DNA of 64,000 nt, taken from Pediococcus acidilactici (GTDB lineage Bacteria > Bacillota > Bacilli > Lactobacillales > Lactobacillaceae). Below the pieces are notes generated by a model, which searched no databases, had not been told where the DNA came from, and saw only the letters and a program-made list of their open reading frames with translations. The position numbers and the translations under genes were made by a program. Within the stretch, counting starts at the first letter, position 1. Each line of letters opens with the position of its first letter. The stretch covers positions 186,001-250,000 of the forward strand of contig CP103908.1 in NCBI GenBank assembly GCA_024970065.1, read 5' to 3'. This document shows positions 16,585 to 30,142 of this stretch, one piece after another.

Positions 16585-16634
16585 TTTTAATTTGTAGGTA
16601 CAAATGTTAAGATAAAATTGTGAAAGCGATTTCA
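16585..16634 (+). promoter_or_regulatory. celB promoter with GntR-type operator and perfect cre
   Basis: Probable -35 TTTTAA (16585-16590) and -10 TAAGAT (16608-16613), 17 bases apart. The spacer holds a perfect palindrome TTTGTA-GG-TACAAA (16591-16604), matching ATTTGTACCTAC at 62372-62383. A full cre match, TGAAAGCGATTTCA, follows at 16621-16634. This predicts substrate induction through the GntR protein and repression by CcpA. Confidence 0.65.
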
Positions 16635-16726
16635 ACGCTTTGGCCGGTATTACAAGGGTATATCACTTATTTTGTACGTTTGATTATTGGGATGCCGGCA
16701 AATTTATTTATAAGGAGGTTGTTGTA

Positions 16727-18034
16727 ATGGGTGACAACAATAAAACCAATGCATTTGCTGAAAAGCTGATGCCTTTGGCAAGTAAAGTAGCATCTTCTCG
16801 TCACTTGGTAGCACTGCGGGATGGGTTCGCGCTAGTTATGCCACTGATTATTATTGGGTCAGTGTTCATGATTATTAGTCAATTCCCAATTCCAGCTTAT
16901 TTAAACATGATGACGAGTTTGTTTGGTGCCGGTTGGCAAGATACGGTCGGCTGGGCTACCAACGCAACGTTTAGTATTATCGGGATGGTAGCGGTAATCG
17001 GGATTTCGTTTGAATTGGCGAAGTCCTACGATGGAATTGACGCCATTTCGGCAAGTATGGTTTCCTTAGCGGCATTTATGTTAACGATTCCATTAAATGT
17101 CGACAAGGCGGGAGCGGTTTGGGTTCCGCTAACTCAATTAGGTTCAATGGGCTTATTTGAAGCCTTGCTGATTGGACTGTTCGTAACCGACGCCTTCGTT
17201 TGGATGATTCATAAGGATTGGCAATTTAAGATGCCAGACACGGTCCCACCTGCTGTAGGTCACGCCTTTTCATCATTGATTCCTGGATTTGTAATTATTT
17301 TAGGAATGTGGCTATTACGGCTTTTGGTTAGCTTTACCGACTTTAAGACGATTCCAAACGTAATCACGGTAATCGTTTCGCAACCATTGAACGCGGTTGG
17401 GGGATCAATCTTCGGGATGCTAGTTGCTGAATTCTTCGTTGTCTTCCTATGGCTATTCGGTATTCATGGTTCTAACGTAGTTGGTGGGATCATGGCGCCG
17501 GTTTGGTTAGGTAAGATGGCGGAAAATGCTGACGCTGCGAAGGCGCACAAAGCATTGCCAAACATCGTTACCCAACAATTCGTGGATAACTTCATTCACT
17601 TCGGTGGTGCTGGTGAAACCTTAGCATTGGCCTTTATGCTGATGTTCTTGGCAAAGTCAGAAAACTTCCGGGCCATTGGTAAGCTAACTGCGATTCCGGG
17701 CTTGTTTAACATTAACGAACCAATTATCTTCGGGGTTCCAATGGTATTGAATCCGGTAATGGCGATTCCGTTCGTTATTGTTCCATTGATTTCGGTAGTA
17801 ACCACTTACTACGCAATGAAGTTCGGGTTGGTTGCTAAGCCACTTGGAATTGCGGTTCCATGGACCACTCCGCCACTGATTTCTGGTTACTTGGCAACTG
17901 GTAAGATTTCGGGTGCGGTAATTCAATTAGTTAACCTAGCAATTGGTGGACTAGTTTACTACCCATTCTTCAAGATTGCTGACCGTCAAGCTCTTCAACA
18001 AGAAGAAGCAAAACGCGCAGAAATGAACGCTTAG
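16727..18034 (+). CDS. celB: PTS EIIC, cellobiose/lichenan type
   Basis: Membrane permease subunit of a lactose/cellobiose-family phosphotransferase system, 435 residues with about ten hydrophobic segments. Family signs: the N-terminal amphipathic stretch FAEKLMPLASKVASSRHLVALRDG, the loop FGIHGSNVVGGIM, then GGAGETLALAF and NINEPIIFGVPMVLNP, which form the sugar site. ATG 16727 has AAGGAGG eight bases upstream. No EIIA or EIIB is adjacent; these are at 62.5-63.2 kb behind a promoter with the same operator, so the complete transporter may be assembled from both loci. With mupG upstream the sugar may be MurNAc-GlcNAc or a beta-glucoside. Confidence 0.9.
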   Translation: MGDNNKTNAFAEKLMPLASKVASSRHLVALRDGFALVMPLIIIGSVFMIISQFPIPAYLNMMTSLFGAGWQDTVGWATNATFSIIGMVAVIGISFELAKSYDGIDAISASMVSLAAFMLTIPLNVDKAGAVWVPLTQLGSMGLFEALLIGLFVTDAFVWMIHKDWQFKMPDTVPPAVGHAFSSLIPGFVIILGMWLLRLLVSFTDFKTIPNVITVIVSQPLNAVGGSIFGMLVAEFFVVFLWLFGIHGSNVVGGIMAPVWLGKMAENADAAKAHKALPNIVTQQFVDNFIHFGGAGETLALAFMLMFLAKSENFRAIGKLTAIPGLFNINEPIIFGVPMVLNPVMAIPFVIVPLISVVTTYYAMKFGLVAKPLGIAVPWTTPPLISGYLATGKISGAVIQLVNLAIGGLVYYPFFKIADRQALQQEEAKRAEMNA

Positions 18035-18040
18035 AAAATA

Positions 18041-18080
18041 AAAATGTGGCTAAACGAGTAAAGTTTAGTCGCATTTTTTT
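18041..18080 (+). terminator. Rho-independent terminator of celB
   Basis: Arms AATGTGGCTAAAC/GTTTAGTCGCATT, seven-base loop, then seven T. Confidence 0.88.
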
Positions 18081-18263
18081 GATAAGAAACGGCAATGTCA
18101 AAGGCTGGTCAAAAAATGTTATTACGAATAACCAAGCTAACTAACGTAATGAGGGTGCTGGTTAGTTCGTAAATTAGAAACCGCCTGCATGAAATTATGT
18201 AATGGTTTATGATGGTGAAGAAGGCGATAAAGCGCCTCATTTAGGGATGGGAGATTGATTTTA

Positions 18264-18731
18264 ATGAGTAAACATAAGCAAAAAATGACTTCTGAGCAAC
18301 GAACGCAACGCGCCCAAAATGCTCAGAAAGTGATTGCCAACGCGCGTAAGCCTCGGCTAATGATTAAAGACTTGCCCGGATGGATGCAAAATGCAGCGTT
18401 AAACCGATTCAACTGGTTGCGCTGGTTGCCCTTTATCCCACTGTTGATTGTGATTCTCACAGCGCCAATGCTACAAAACGAAGTTCCAGCTACGTTAAAG
18501 GCTGATGGTGGGATGATTAACAAAAATGCGTTATTTTTGGTGCCGTTTGCTTGCCTACTGGGCGCATACGGCTGCTGGATTGCGATTAAATCCCGGCGGC
18601 GTGCTGATCACGTAGATGGAGACGTAAACCGGTTTGCATTGATGGAAATGGAAACCATCATCGGGGACCTGTTGGTAATACTGATTTGTACCGTCATCTC
18701 CATTTGGCAAGTCTTTGTAGCCTTTCACTAG
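18264..18731 (+). CDS. Uncharacterised membrane protein, 155 aa
   Basis: Protein with a basic, Gln/Arg-rich N-terminal cytoplasmic part (1-50), then three hydrophobic segments at about 52-68, 88-107 and 133-152, separated by a loop with KADGGMINKN and a charged SRRRADHVDGD stretch. ATG 18264 is preceded by GGGAG at ten bases; the in-frame TTG nine bases upstream sits too close to that site. I do not recognise the family. It stands alone between the celB terminator and the NAD(P)-binding gene. Layout suggests a small membrane scaffold or regulator rather than a transporter. Confidence 0.72.
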   Translation: MSKHKQKMTSEQRTQRAQNAQKVIANARKPRLMIKDLPGWMQNAALNRFNWLRWLPFIPLLIVILTAPMLQNEVPATLKADGGMINKNALFLVPFACLLGAYGCWIAIKSRRRADHVDGDVNRFALMEMETIIGDLLVILICTVISIWQVFVAFH

Positions 18732-18803
18732 AACACTATAAAATGTATATAATGCTGAAGGTTTGCACCCTATACCGAAAAGTGTTAATACTTGCTGATT
18801 TTT

Positions 18804-18817
18804 TGTAAGCGGTTAAA
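18804..18817. promoter_or_regulatory. cre-like site
   Basis: TGTAAGCGGTTAAA matches the cre consensus except at one position, 23 bases ahead of the NAD(P)-binding gene. Confidence 0.3.
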
Positions 18818-18840
18818 ATCGATAGTGGAGGTTGATAAAA

Positions 18841-19479
18841 ATGACAAAAAAAGTATTAGTTTTAGGAGCACACGGGCAAATTGCTCAATTAGCAGAAAAG
18901 GAATTTATGGAAGAGACCGACGATGAGCTGAAGCTTTTCTTACGGAATGCTAAGCGGCTCACTCCATCTAACCCTGACCGGGAAACGGTAATTGACGGGG
19001 ATGCGACTAACGTTGACCAATTAAAGGACGCCATGCAAGGAGTTGACGCGGTTTACGCTAACCTTGCAGGCAATAACATCGCCGATCAAGCCAAGGCAGT
19101 CGTTGAAGCAATGGACGCGACCGGCGTTAAGCGCCTCGTTTGGATTTCTACGCTAGGAATTTATGACGAAGTACCGGGCAAGTTTGGGGAATGGAATAAC
19201 TCCACGCTAGGTAGCTACCTCACACGTTACCGGTCAGCTGCGGACGTTATCGAAGCTAGTGACCTAGATTATACGGTGGTTCGGCCAGCATGGTTGACTA
19301 ACCACGATGAAATTGAATACGAATTTACTCAAAAGGGCGAAGACTTCAAGGGAACGGAAGTTTCACGGAAGAGTATCGCACACGTAGTAGTTGATTTAAT
19401 TCAAAACAATACGGAAATTAAGCATTCTATCGGGGTCAATAAACCTAATACCGATGGTGACAAACCAAGTTGGTATTAG
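18841..19479 (+). CDS. NAD(P)-binding Rossmann protein, atypical SDR
   Basis: Protein of 212 residues of the atypical short-chain dehydrogenase group (NmrA/YwnB-like). The dinucleotide motif is GAHGQIAQLA (about 8-17, the atypical-SDR G-x-x-G-x-x-A form). DGDATNVDQL follows the third strand and VDAVYANLAGNN the fourth; WISTLGIYDE and the YTVVRPAWLT segment are conserved in this group. Members act as NAD(P)H-dependent reductases or redox sensors and their substrates are mostly unknown. GGAGG sits nine bases before ATG 18841. It ends about 90 bases before a terminator hairpin. A cre-like site lies in the leader. Confidence 0.84.
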   Translation: MTKKVLVLGAHGQIAQLAEKEFMEETDDELKLFLRNAKRLTPSNPDRETVIDGDATNVDQLKDAMQGVDAVYANLAGNNIADQAKAVVEAMDATGVKRLVWISTLGIYDEVPGKFGEWNNSTLGSYLTRYRSAADVIEASDLDYTVVRPAWLTNHDEIEYEFTQKGEDFKGTEVSRKSIAHVVVDLIQNNTEIKHSIGVNKPNTDGDKPSWY

Positions 19480-19499
19480 TACTTAAGTTAGTTACCCTG

Positions 19500-19640
19500 A
19501 CCGACCGGAAGCACTCGAAATGAAGCGAGAAAAATAAGGGTCGGATAGTTGGTGAATGTTAATGAAAAATCGGCAATTATGCTTTAACTGGCATGGTTGC
19601 CGATTTTAGGTTAAGTGGCGCAACCGAATTTTTGAATTAG
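19500..19640 (+). repeat. Terminator with a diverged dispersed-repeat tail
   Basis: Hairpin AAAATCGGCAA/TTGCCGATTTT (19566-19607) preceded by TGTTAATGA and followed by GGTTAAGTGGCGCAA, the same flanks seen around the 37.9-kb terminator. It ends transcription of the NAD(P)-binding gene. Nothing else is seen from 19640 to the pepV promoter. Confidence 0.5.
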
Positions 19641-19783
19641 TGTTATTTCGTTGGGTAAAGACAACAGCCTAAATGCTGTTCAGTAATTTTTAGGAATCCG
19701 ATTTTGTCAGTTGGGAGCTCTCCAACCGGCATTCATGAGTGGAAAAATCTCGGGTTAACTAATTAGTAAGTTTCGCGGAATTC

Positions 19784-19813
19784 TTGCCTCGGATGAACGT
19801 TATTCTGTATAAT
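19784..19813 (+). promoter_or_regulatory. pepV promoter
   Basis: -35 TTGCCT (19784-19789), 18-base spacer, -10 TATAAT (19808-19813). Confidence 0.65.
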
Positions 19814-19867
19814 TCATACTATAGTTACGACAAGTTTTGATGAAAAATATAAAGGTGGTATTAGCCC

Positions 19868-21268
19868 ATGAATATTGATTGGAAAGCAGAAGTTGAGCAA
19901 CGTAAAGATCAAATGTTAGAACGTCTAATGGAATTGTTGAAAATTGACAGTTCTCGCGATGTAGAACATGCCGAAAAGGATGCACCACTTGGTCCGGGAC
20001 CTAAGGCAGCCCTTTTGAAGATGTTAGAATTCGCCGAAGCAGACGGATTTACAACCAAAAACGTTGAAAATGTGGCAGGTCACGTCGAATATGGCGACGG
20101 CAAAGAAATTTTAGGTATTTTAGGACACCTTGACGAAGTTCCCGCTGGTGAAGGTTGGGACACCGATCCGTTTGCGCCAGTGGTCAAAGATGGCCGGATT
20201 TATGCTCGGGGAGTTAGCGATGATAAGGGCCCCGTTTTGGCTGCTTACCTAGGGTTACAAATCATTAAGGACCTTAAGTTGCCAGTTTCTAAGAAGGTGC
20301 GTTTGATTTTAGGAACTGATGAAGAGTCCGACTGGTACGGAATGGACCGCTATTTGGCAACTGAACAAACACCCGACTTCGGTTTTTCACCAGATGCCGA
20401 ATTCCCAATTATTAACGGAGAAAAGGGAATTGCTTCTTTCGAAGTTGAAGTTCCCGCACAATCAGCAACTGGCGATTTTGAATTACAATCTTTCAAGGGC
20501 GGAATCAAGGACAACATGATTCCTCGTGAAGCTAAGGCAGTTGTCTTAGCGAAGGCAGACGTGGACGAAGCGGCTTGGCAAGCTGAATACCAAGACTACC
20601 TAAGTGAAAACGGCCTTACCGGGGCGATGAGTGTTGACGGTCAACAAATCACCTTTGACTTAGTAGGTAAGTCTGCACACGCTTTGGAACCAAAAGCCGG
20701 CTTGAATGCGGCAACTTTCTTAGCCGACTTCTTAAACCGTAAAGTAGCTAACGATTACCTCAAATTAATTGCGGAAAAAATGCACCTAGATTCACGAGGA
20801 CACCAATTGAAGATTAATACCGTGGACCCTCAAATGGGTGATTTGACGGTTTCACCAGACTTGTTTGATTACCAAGCGGGACAAGCTGGTACGGTAATTA
20901 TCAATATTCGTTACCCACAATCCATCTCTACGGATGAAATCATTAAGAACGCGACGGCAGCGTTGGCTGATTTCGAGGCTAAAGTTGCTTTACATGGTCA
21001 CGCACAAGAACCACATTACGTTCCTGCCGACGATCCGTTGGTAAAGACCTTGCTTCAAATTTACACGGAACACACCGGAGAAGCAGGACAAGAAATGGTA
21101 ATTGGCGGGGGAACCTACGGCCGGATTTTAGAGCGCGGGGTTGCCTTCGGGGCGCAGTTCCCTGGTCGGGAAAACGTTATGCACCAAGCTAACGAATACA
21201 TGGCAATTGAAGACATTGTCAACGCGGCCGCAATCTACGCTCACGCAATTTATGAATTGGCTAAATAA
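19868..21268 (+). CDS. pepV: Dipeptidase PepV (M20 family)
   Basis: Cytoplasmic zinc dipeptidase, 466 residues, that splits dipeptides at the end of peptide use in lactic acid bacteria. The metal-site residues agree in place with Lactobacillus delbrueckii PepV: His87 and Asp89 in GHLDE, Asp119 in GVSDDKGP, the Glu pair in GTDEES (about 152-153), Asp176 in SPDAEFP and a late His in NVMHQANEY (about 439). The lid domain lies between about 185 and 380. AAGGTGG precedes ATG 19868. The gene has its own TATAAT promoter and is followed directly by the tyrS promoter, with no clear terminator between. Confidence 0.95.
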   Translation: MNIDWKAEVEQRKDQMLERLMELLKIDSSRDVEHAEKDAPLGPGPKAALLKMLEFAEADGFTTKNVENVAGHVEYGDGKEILGILGHLDEVPAGEGWDTDPFAPVVKDGRIYARGVSDDKGPVLAAYLGLQIIKDLKLPVSKKVRLILGTDEESDWYGMDRYLATEQTPDFGFSPDAEFPIINGEKGIASFEVEVPAQSATGDFELQSFKGGIKDNMIPREAKAVVLAKADVDEAAWQAEYQDYLSENGLTGAMSVDGQQITFDLVGKSAHALEPKAGLNAATFLADFLNRKVANDYLKLIAEKMHLDSRGHQLKINTVDPQMGDLTVSPDLFDYQAGQAGTVIINIRYPQSISTDEIIKNATAALADFEAKVALHGHAQEPHYVPADDPLVKTLLQIYTEHTGEAGQEMVIGGGTYGRILERGVAFGAQFPGRENVMHQANEYMAIEDIVNAAAIYAHAIYELAK

Positions 21269-21270
21269 GG

Positions 21271-21299
21271 TTGACACTAGTTTGAATTATCCGTAAAAT
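21271..21299 (+). promoter_or_regulatory. tyrS promoter
   Basis: -35 TTGACA (21271-21276), 17-base spacer, -10 TAAAAT (21294-21299), directly after the pepV stop codon. Confidence 0.75.
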
Positions 21300-21305
21300 T
21301 AACAG

Positions 21306-21530
21306 CGATATTGAAGCAATGAAGTAGCCTAGTAGCGGGATGGGTTCAGCAATTAGAAATCTGGTGGATGCTGCAAACCAGACTGACCCATTCGGTGAAT
21401 TACACTATGGAGCTTTCTGCTTAAAAGAACGGATCATCTCGTTATCGATGTTGAGCGGAGTGTAATAACTCAATTCAAGGTGGTAACGCGGAATTTTTCG
21501 TCCCTGATCAGTTGATTAGGGACGTTTTTT
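21306..21530 (+). ncRNA. T-box leader of tyrS (tyrosine)
   Basis: Riboswitch that reads uncharged tRNA. An AGTA-type box occurs near 21325, a TAC tyrosine codon sits in GAATTACAC as the likely specifier (about 21396-21404), and the T-box AAGGTGGTAACGCGG is at 21478-21492. It is followed by the terminator CGTCCCT/AGGGACG plus T6 (21499-21530). Uncharged tRNA-Tyr would favour the antiterminator and tyrS transcription. Confidence 0.9.
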
Positions 21531-21571
21531 ATTCCATTGATGATTAATAACAGAATGGAGGGTACTAACTG

Positions 21572-22825
21572 ATGAACATTATTGACGAATTAGATTGGCG
21601 GGGCGCGATCAATCAGCAAACCGACGAAGAAGGTCTTAAGAAATTAACTGAAGAAAAATCAATTGGCTTATACGCAGGAATTGACCCAACTGGGGACAGT
21701 ATGCACATCGGTCACTTGATTCCGTTCATGGTTTTGAAACGATTCCAACAAGCCGGACACAAACCGGTAATCTTAATCGGTGGCGGAACGGGTTCAATTG
21801 GGGATCCGTCAGGTAAGAAATCCGAACGGGTTCTCCAATCCATGGAGCAAGTTCACCACAATGAAGAAGCCTTGAAGAAGCAATTGGTTAAATTCTTTGG
21901 TACGGATAACTTCCGAATCGTGAATAACTACGACTGGCTTTCAAAAATGTCCTTGCTGGATTTCTTGCGCGACTACGGAAAATTATTCAACGTTAATACA
22001 ATGTTAGCTAAGGATATCGTGGCTAGTCGTCTAGAAGTCGGAATTTCCTTTACCGAATTCACGTACCAAATTTTGCAATCGGTCGATTTCTTGCATTTGT
22101 ACAAACACGAAGACGTGCAATTGCAAATTGGTGGTGGTGACCAATGGGGAAACATCACGGCTGGTACTGATTTGATCCACCGGATGGAAGGTCAGGATGC
22201 CAAGGTTTACGGTTTGACAATTCCGCTATTGCTAAAGGCGGACGGAACGAAATTTGGTAAGTCAGAAGGCGGCAACGTTTGGCTTGATCCTGAAAAGACG
22301 ACCCCTTACGAATTCTATCAATTCTGGTTAAACCAAGACGACCGTGACGTGGTTAAGTTCTTGAAGTACTTTACTTTCCTTAGCCACGAAGAAATCGAGC
22401 GGTTAGCAGAAACGGTTAAAACAGCTCCTGAAAAACGCGAAGCACAACGGCGTTTGGCAGAGGAAGTTACGGAATTCGTCCACGGTAAGGCTGCGGTTGA
22501 AGAAGCACAACATATTTCAGCAGCCCTCTTCTCTGGGGATGTGAAGGACCTCACCGCAAGCGAAATCGAACAAGGTTTCAAGAACATGCCAAGTGTGGAA
22601 GTTGAAAACAAGAAGGAAAACATTGTTTTGTGGTTGGTCGACACCACGAAAATTGAACCATCTCGGCGGCAAGCTCGGGAAGATATTAAGAACGGTGCCA
22701 TCCGAATTAATGGAGAAAAGGTTACGGATGTGGATGCCGAAATTGATCCAGCTAGTCATTTTGACGGCAAATTCGTGATCGTTCGGCGCGGTAAGAAGAA
22801 GTATTTCTTAGCACGGGTAAAATAA
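21572..22825 (+). CDS. tyrS: Tyrosyl-tRNA synthetase
   Basis: Class I synthetase charging tRNA-Tyr, 417 residues. The HIGH signature is at 45-48, the tyrosine pocket includes YAGIDPTGDSMH, and the KMSKS-equivalent is KFGKSEGG near residue 230. A C-terminal S4 RNA-binding domain covers about 350-417 (RQAREDIKNGAIRINGEKV). Length and domain order are those of the usual bacterial TyrS. GGAGGG precedes ATG 21572. Expression is controlled by the T-box leader. It ends at a bidirectional terminator. Confidence 0.97.
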   Translation: MNIIDELDWRGAINQQTDEEGLKKLTEEKSIGLYAGIDPTGDSMHIGHLIPFMVLKRFQQAGHKPVILIGGGTGSIGDPSGKKSERVLQSMEQVHHNEEALKKQLVKFFGTDNFRIVNNYDWLSKMSLLDFLRDYGKLFNVNTMLAKDIVASRLEVGISFTEFTYQILQSVDFLHLYKHEDVQLQIGGGDQWGNITAGTDLIHRMEGQDAKVYGLTIPLLLKADGTKFGKSEGGNVWLDPEKTTPYEFYQFWLNQDDRDVVKFLKYFTFLSHEEIERLAETVKTAPEKREAQRRLAEEVTEFVHGKAAVEEAQHISAALFSGDVKDLTASEIEQGFKNMPSVEVENKKENIVLWLVDTTKIEPSRRQAREDIKNGAIRINGEKVTDVDAEIDPASHFDGKFVIVRRGKKKYFLARVK

Positions 22826-22834
22826 TTAGCAATA

Positions 22835-22880
22835 AAAAGGGTTCGCAACAAACCAAGTTAGGTTGTTGCGAACCTTTTTT
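22835..22880. terminator. Rho-independent terminator, bidirectional
   Basis: AAAAAGGGTTCGCAACAA pairs with TTGTTGCGAACCTTTTTT, between convergent tyrS and the MFS gene. Confidence 0.92.
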
Positions 22881-22893
22881 GTTAGGTAAGACA

Positions 22894-24228
22894 TTACTTG
22901 TGAACGTCTTTGATTTTAAAGGCTAGGAAGAGGGCGCAGATTTCTAATAGTAGAAAACAACTAAAAACGCCCAAGAAATTGTCGGTACCTAAAATGACGG
23001 TGGCAATTACCACGGCCGTTGAACCCAGGACCTGGCGAACGGTGGCAATGATGGACGAACCGTGCGGAATCAAATTATCAGGTAACGAGTTGGCACCGAG
23101 CGTCGTGGCGGGCATCATTACAAAGGCGTTTCCGGCTTCCACCACCATGGTAGCCAGAATGGCGATTACCAAGCTTTCTAAAAAGACGTTGAGAATCATT
23201 AACGACCAACCCGCGATGAAGATGCCGATTCCGATGATCATGACGGGTTTAAAGCCGATCCGGTCAGCTAATTTACCACTTTGCCGGTTAAGCCAGGATA
23301 AAAGGGCGGCGGCAGGAACTAATGCGAGCCCCGACCAAAATGGCGAAAGGTGTAAAACTTGTTGGAAATAAAGCGGCATGATGATGGTGACGGTAATTAA
23401 CGACATGTATGCAAGTGCCGTTAGCAAAACCCCAAGGTCGAAATTTTTAATGCGCATAATTTCTAGGTGAAGCAGCGGGTTAGTTAAGTGGAACTGGCGA
23501 ATAACGAACCAGGTTAACATTCCTAACGAGACTACTAAAATGATGGTGAGTGCAAGGTTCCAGCCTTGTTGATTAATTTCGTTGATAAAATATAGCAAGC
23601 CGATAATTCCCAAAGAAAGTAGTACCGAAACAAAGTCTAATTCGGAATGACTTTGCTGCACAGGGCTAACGATGGTTTTGAACGCTAGTAGGGTAACCAG
23701 AATTAACAGGCAGTTGAAGAAGATAAAAATTGATTGCCAATTAAAGATTTGTAGAATTACTCCAGAAAGAATCGGACCCACTGCGAGGGCTGAACCCATT
23801 ACTAGGCCAACGGTTCCCATGGTAGCTCCCCGTTGTCCTTCGGGAGTGATCTGTAAAATTACCGACTGGTACGTGGGAAATAGCACCCCAACGGAGAAAC
23901 CTTCCATTAGCCGACCGACCATCATTAAGGCGAAATTTGGCGCAAAAATAATGATGAAGGTTCCGATAATGAAGATTAGCAACAGACTGATGTACATTCG
24001 CTTGAAATTGAGGTTGTTCAGCATCCACGGTGATAGGGGCATCACCACCGACATGATTAACATGAAGCCGGTAGTGAGCCAGGCGACCGTGCTAGCCGGT
24101 AAGTTAAAGTAATGCATGAAGGTGGGGTAAGCAGTTGAAAGGGATGATTGGCTTATCGACATGGTAAACGTCCCAAGTAATAAGGTGGCAACGAACCACC
24201 GGTAAGCTTTCTTAGATAATGAAGTCAT
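22894..24228 (-). CDS. MFS multidrug exporter, DHA2 (EmrB/QacA) type
   Basis: Proton-driven drug efflux permease of 444 residues with about 12-14 hydrophobic segments. Motif A-like MMVGRLMEGFSVGVLFP follows helix 2-3, and the antiporter motif C region is VMGSALAVGPILSGVI. The N-terminus TMSISQSSLSTAYPTFMHYF matches the DHA2 entry helix. The ATG at 24228 is chosen so that MTSLSKKAYRWF precedes the first helix; upstream in-frame codons would add a hydrophilic extension without a ribosome site. AAAGGAAG lies upstream. No regulator gene is adjacent; the rRNA operon is next and divergent. Drug specificity unknown. Confidence 0.87.
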   Translation of the reverse strand: MTSLSKKAYRWFVATLLLGTFTMSISQSSLSTAYPTFMHYFNLPASTVAWLTTGFMLIMSVVMPLSPWMLNNLNFKRMYISLLLIFIIGTFIIIFAPNFALMMVGRLMEGFSVGVLFPTYQSVILQITPEGQRGATMGTVGLVMGSALAVGPILSGVILQIFNWQSIFIFFNCLLILVTLLAFKTIVSPVQQSHSELDFVSVLLSLGIIGLLYFINEINQQGWNLALTIILVVSLGMLTWFVIRQFHLTNPLLHLEIMRIKNFDLGVLLTALAYMSLITVTIIMPLYFQQVLHLSPFWSGLALVPAAALLSWLNRQSGKLADRIGFKPVMIIGIGIFIAGWSLMILNVFLESLVIAILATMVVEAGNAFVMMPATTLGANSLPDNLIPHGSSIIATVRQVLGSTAVVIATVILGTDNFLGVFSCFLLLEICALFLAFKIKDVHK

Positions 24229-24390
24229 AAAATAAGTCGCTTCCTTTGTTTTGTTTATAACAGTTCTAAAGTACAACATGAATGAACGGCTGTAAAGGTG
24301 GTTTATTAAGGGATAAGGAAGCACATTTAAAATTTATTACAGGTAAATACAACTTTTTGAACAAAAATTAAAATAAATGTCACAAAAGTG

Positions 24391-24419
24391 TTGACGGGTG
24401 CCGAAGATGAGTGTATAGT
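24391..24419 (+). promoter_or_regulatory. rRNA promoter P1
   Basis: -35 TTGACG (24391-24396), 17-base spacer, -10 TATAGT (24414-24419). Confidence 0.8.
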
Positions 24420-24479
24420 ATATTTCTGTTGTCGCGAGGAACAACGTCATTGATTCTTCAAATTAATTGAAATTAATCC

Positions 24480-24508
24480 TTGACATTAATTGCTCATCAC
24501 GATATACT
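24480..24508 (+). promoter_or_regulatory. rRNA promoter P2
   Basis: Consensus -35 TTGACA (24480-24485), 17-base spacer, -10 TATACT (24503-24508), 89 bases after P1; the tandem arrangement is typical for rRNA operons. Confidence 0.85.
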
Positions 24509-24693
24509 TAAAAAGTTGTGTTAAACGACTTAAACGTTGTTAGCTCAACGATGGTAGATCTTTGAAAACTGAACAAAATTTTGACAAACGATCGTGTGAG
24601 GACTCGCAAATCAATATGATTTAGTGAGAACAAACATGCGAAGTCAATTCGCAAAAACAAACAATTAATGAGCTTGAAAAAGACTCATCATTT

Positions 24694-29414
<4,721 letters not shown>

Positions 29415-29510
29415 GTAGAACGTGGCAAGTAACTCGAAAGAAAATGTAGATATTATTCAGTTTTGAGGGGACAAAAGTTTTCTCAAGTGATAACGCAAGT
29501 TAGCACAGAG

Positions 29511-29627
29511 TGTGGTGACGATAGTGAGAAGGATATACCTGTTCCCATGTCGAACACAGAAGTCAAGCTTCTTAACGCCAAGAGTAGTTGGGGGATCGCC
29601 CCCTGCGAGGGTAGGACGTTGCCATGC
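29511..29627 (+). rRNA. rrf: 5S ribosomal RNA
   Basis: About 117 bases, TGTGGTGACGATAGTGAGA to GGTAGGACGTTGCCATGCA, with the central CCCATGTCGAACACAGAAG typical for lactobacilli. Follows 23S by about 96 bases. Confidence 0.95.
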
Positions 29628-29635
29628 AAGCCAAG

Positions 29636-29664
29636 GAGTCTTCCGGAAGGAAGGCTCTTTTTTT
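29636..29664 (+). terminator. rRNA operon terminator
   Basis: Stem GAGTCTTCC/GGAAGGCTC with a GGAA loop and eight T. Confidence 0.9.
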
Positions 29665-29857
29665 GTGCCTTGAAAAAAACGTCGTAAGAATTCAGTGGTT
29701 TACTTGTTACCAAAAAGGCGGACATATCCTGGTTAGTAAAAAGATGACCGTTGCTAACGGCAGTTAGATTTTTAAGGGGTCAAAACCAAGCAAAATTAGA
29801 TTATCACTTGGCTACTTTTTTTACGATAATTTTTAGCTATTTGTTGCGAATAAACGT

Positions 29858-29885
29858 TTTACAGCAAGAATAAATATGGTATACT
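29858..29885 (+). promoter_or_regulatory. tRNA-Thr promoter
   Basis: -35 TTTACA (29858-29863), 16-base spacer, -10 TATACT (29880-29885) with TGG just before it (extended -10). Confidence 0.75.
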
Positions 29886-29900
29886 ATTCTAGTAAAAGTT

Positions 29901-29974
<74 letters not shown>

Positions 29975-29995
29975 TAATAGTTATCTTCTTCATGA

Positions 29996-30028
29996 GGACT
30001 TACCCGATGATTGGGTAAGTCCTTTTTT
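29996..30028 (+). terminator. tRNA-Thr terminator
   Basis: GGACTTACCC/GGGTAAGTCC arms, seven-base loop, six T. Confidence 0.92.
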
Positions 30029-30072
30029 AGTGTCTATAATTAAAATTTTACGGTTTGCCATTCAGATTCCTT

Positions 30073-30101
30073 TTGCTTGTCGTTATGAGATTTAGTATAA
30101 T
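30073..30101 (+). promoter_or_regulatory. codBA promoter
   Basis: -35 TTGCTT (30073-30078), 17-base spacer, perfect -10 TATAAT (30096-30101). Confidence 0.7.
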
Positions 30102-30142
30102 TTTAAAAATGTGTCAAATTTCGACAAGGGGGAAATTGATGG

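Larger units (their letters stand above)
24229..24693 (+). other. rRNA operon leader region
   Basis: No gene. It holds two rRNA promoters and the transcribed leader before 16S, including CTTTGAAAACTGAAC, a string also found after 16S (26342-26356), where long-range pairing or processing signals are expected. Confidence 0.7.

Noticed and set aside
29483..29725. 80-codon minus-strand frame over the 5S gene
   Set aside because: It overlaps 5S and its terminator and has no ribosome site or recognisable product.
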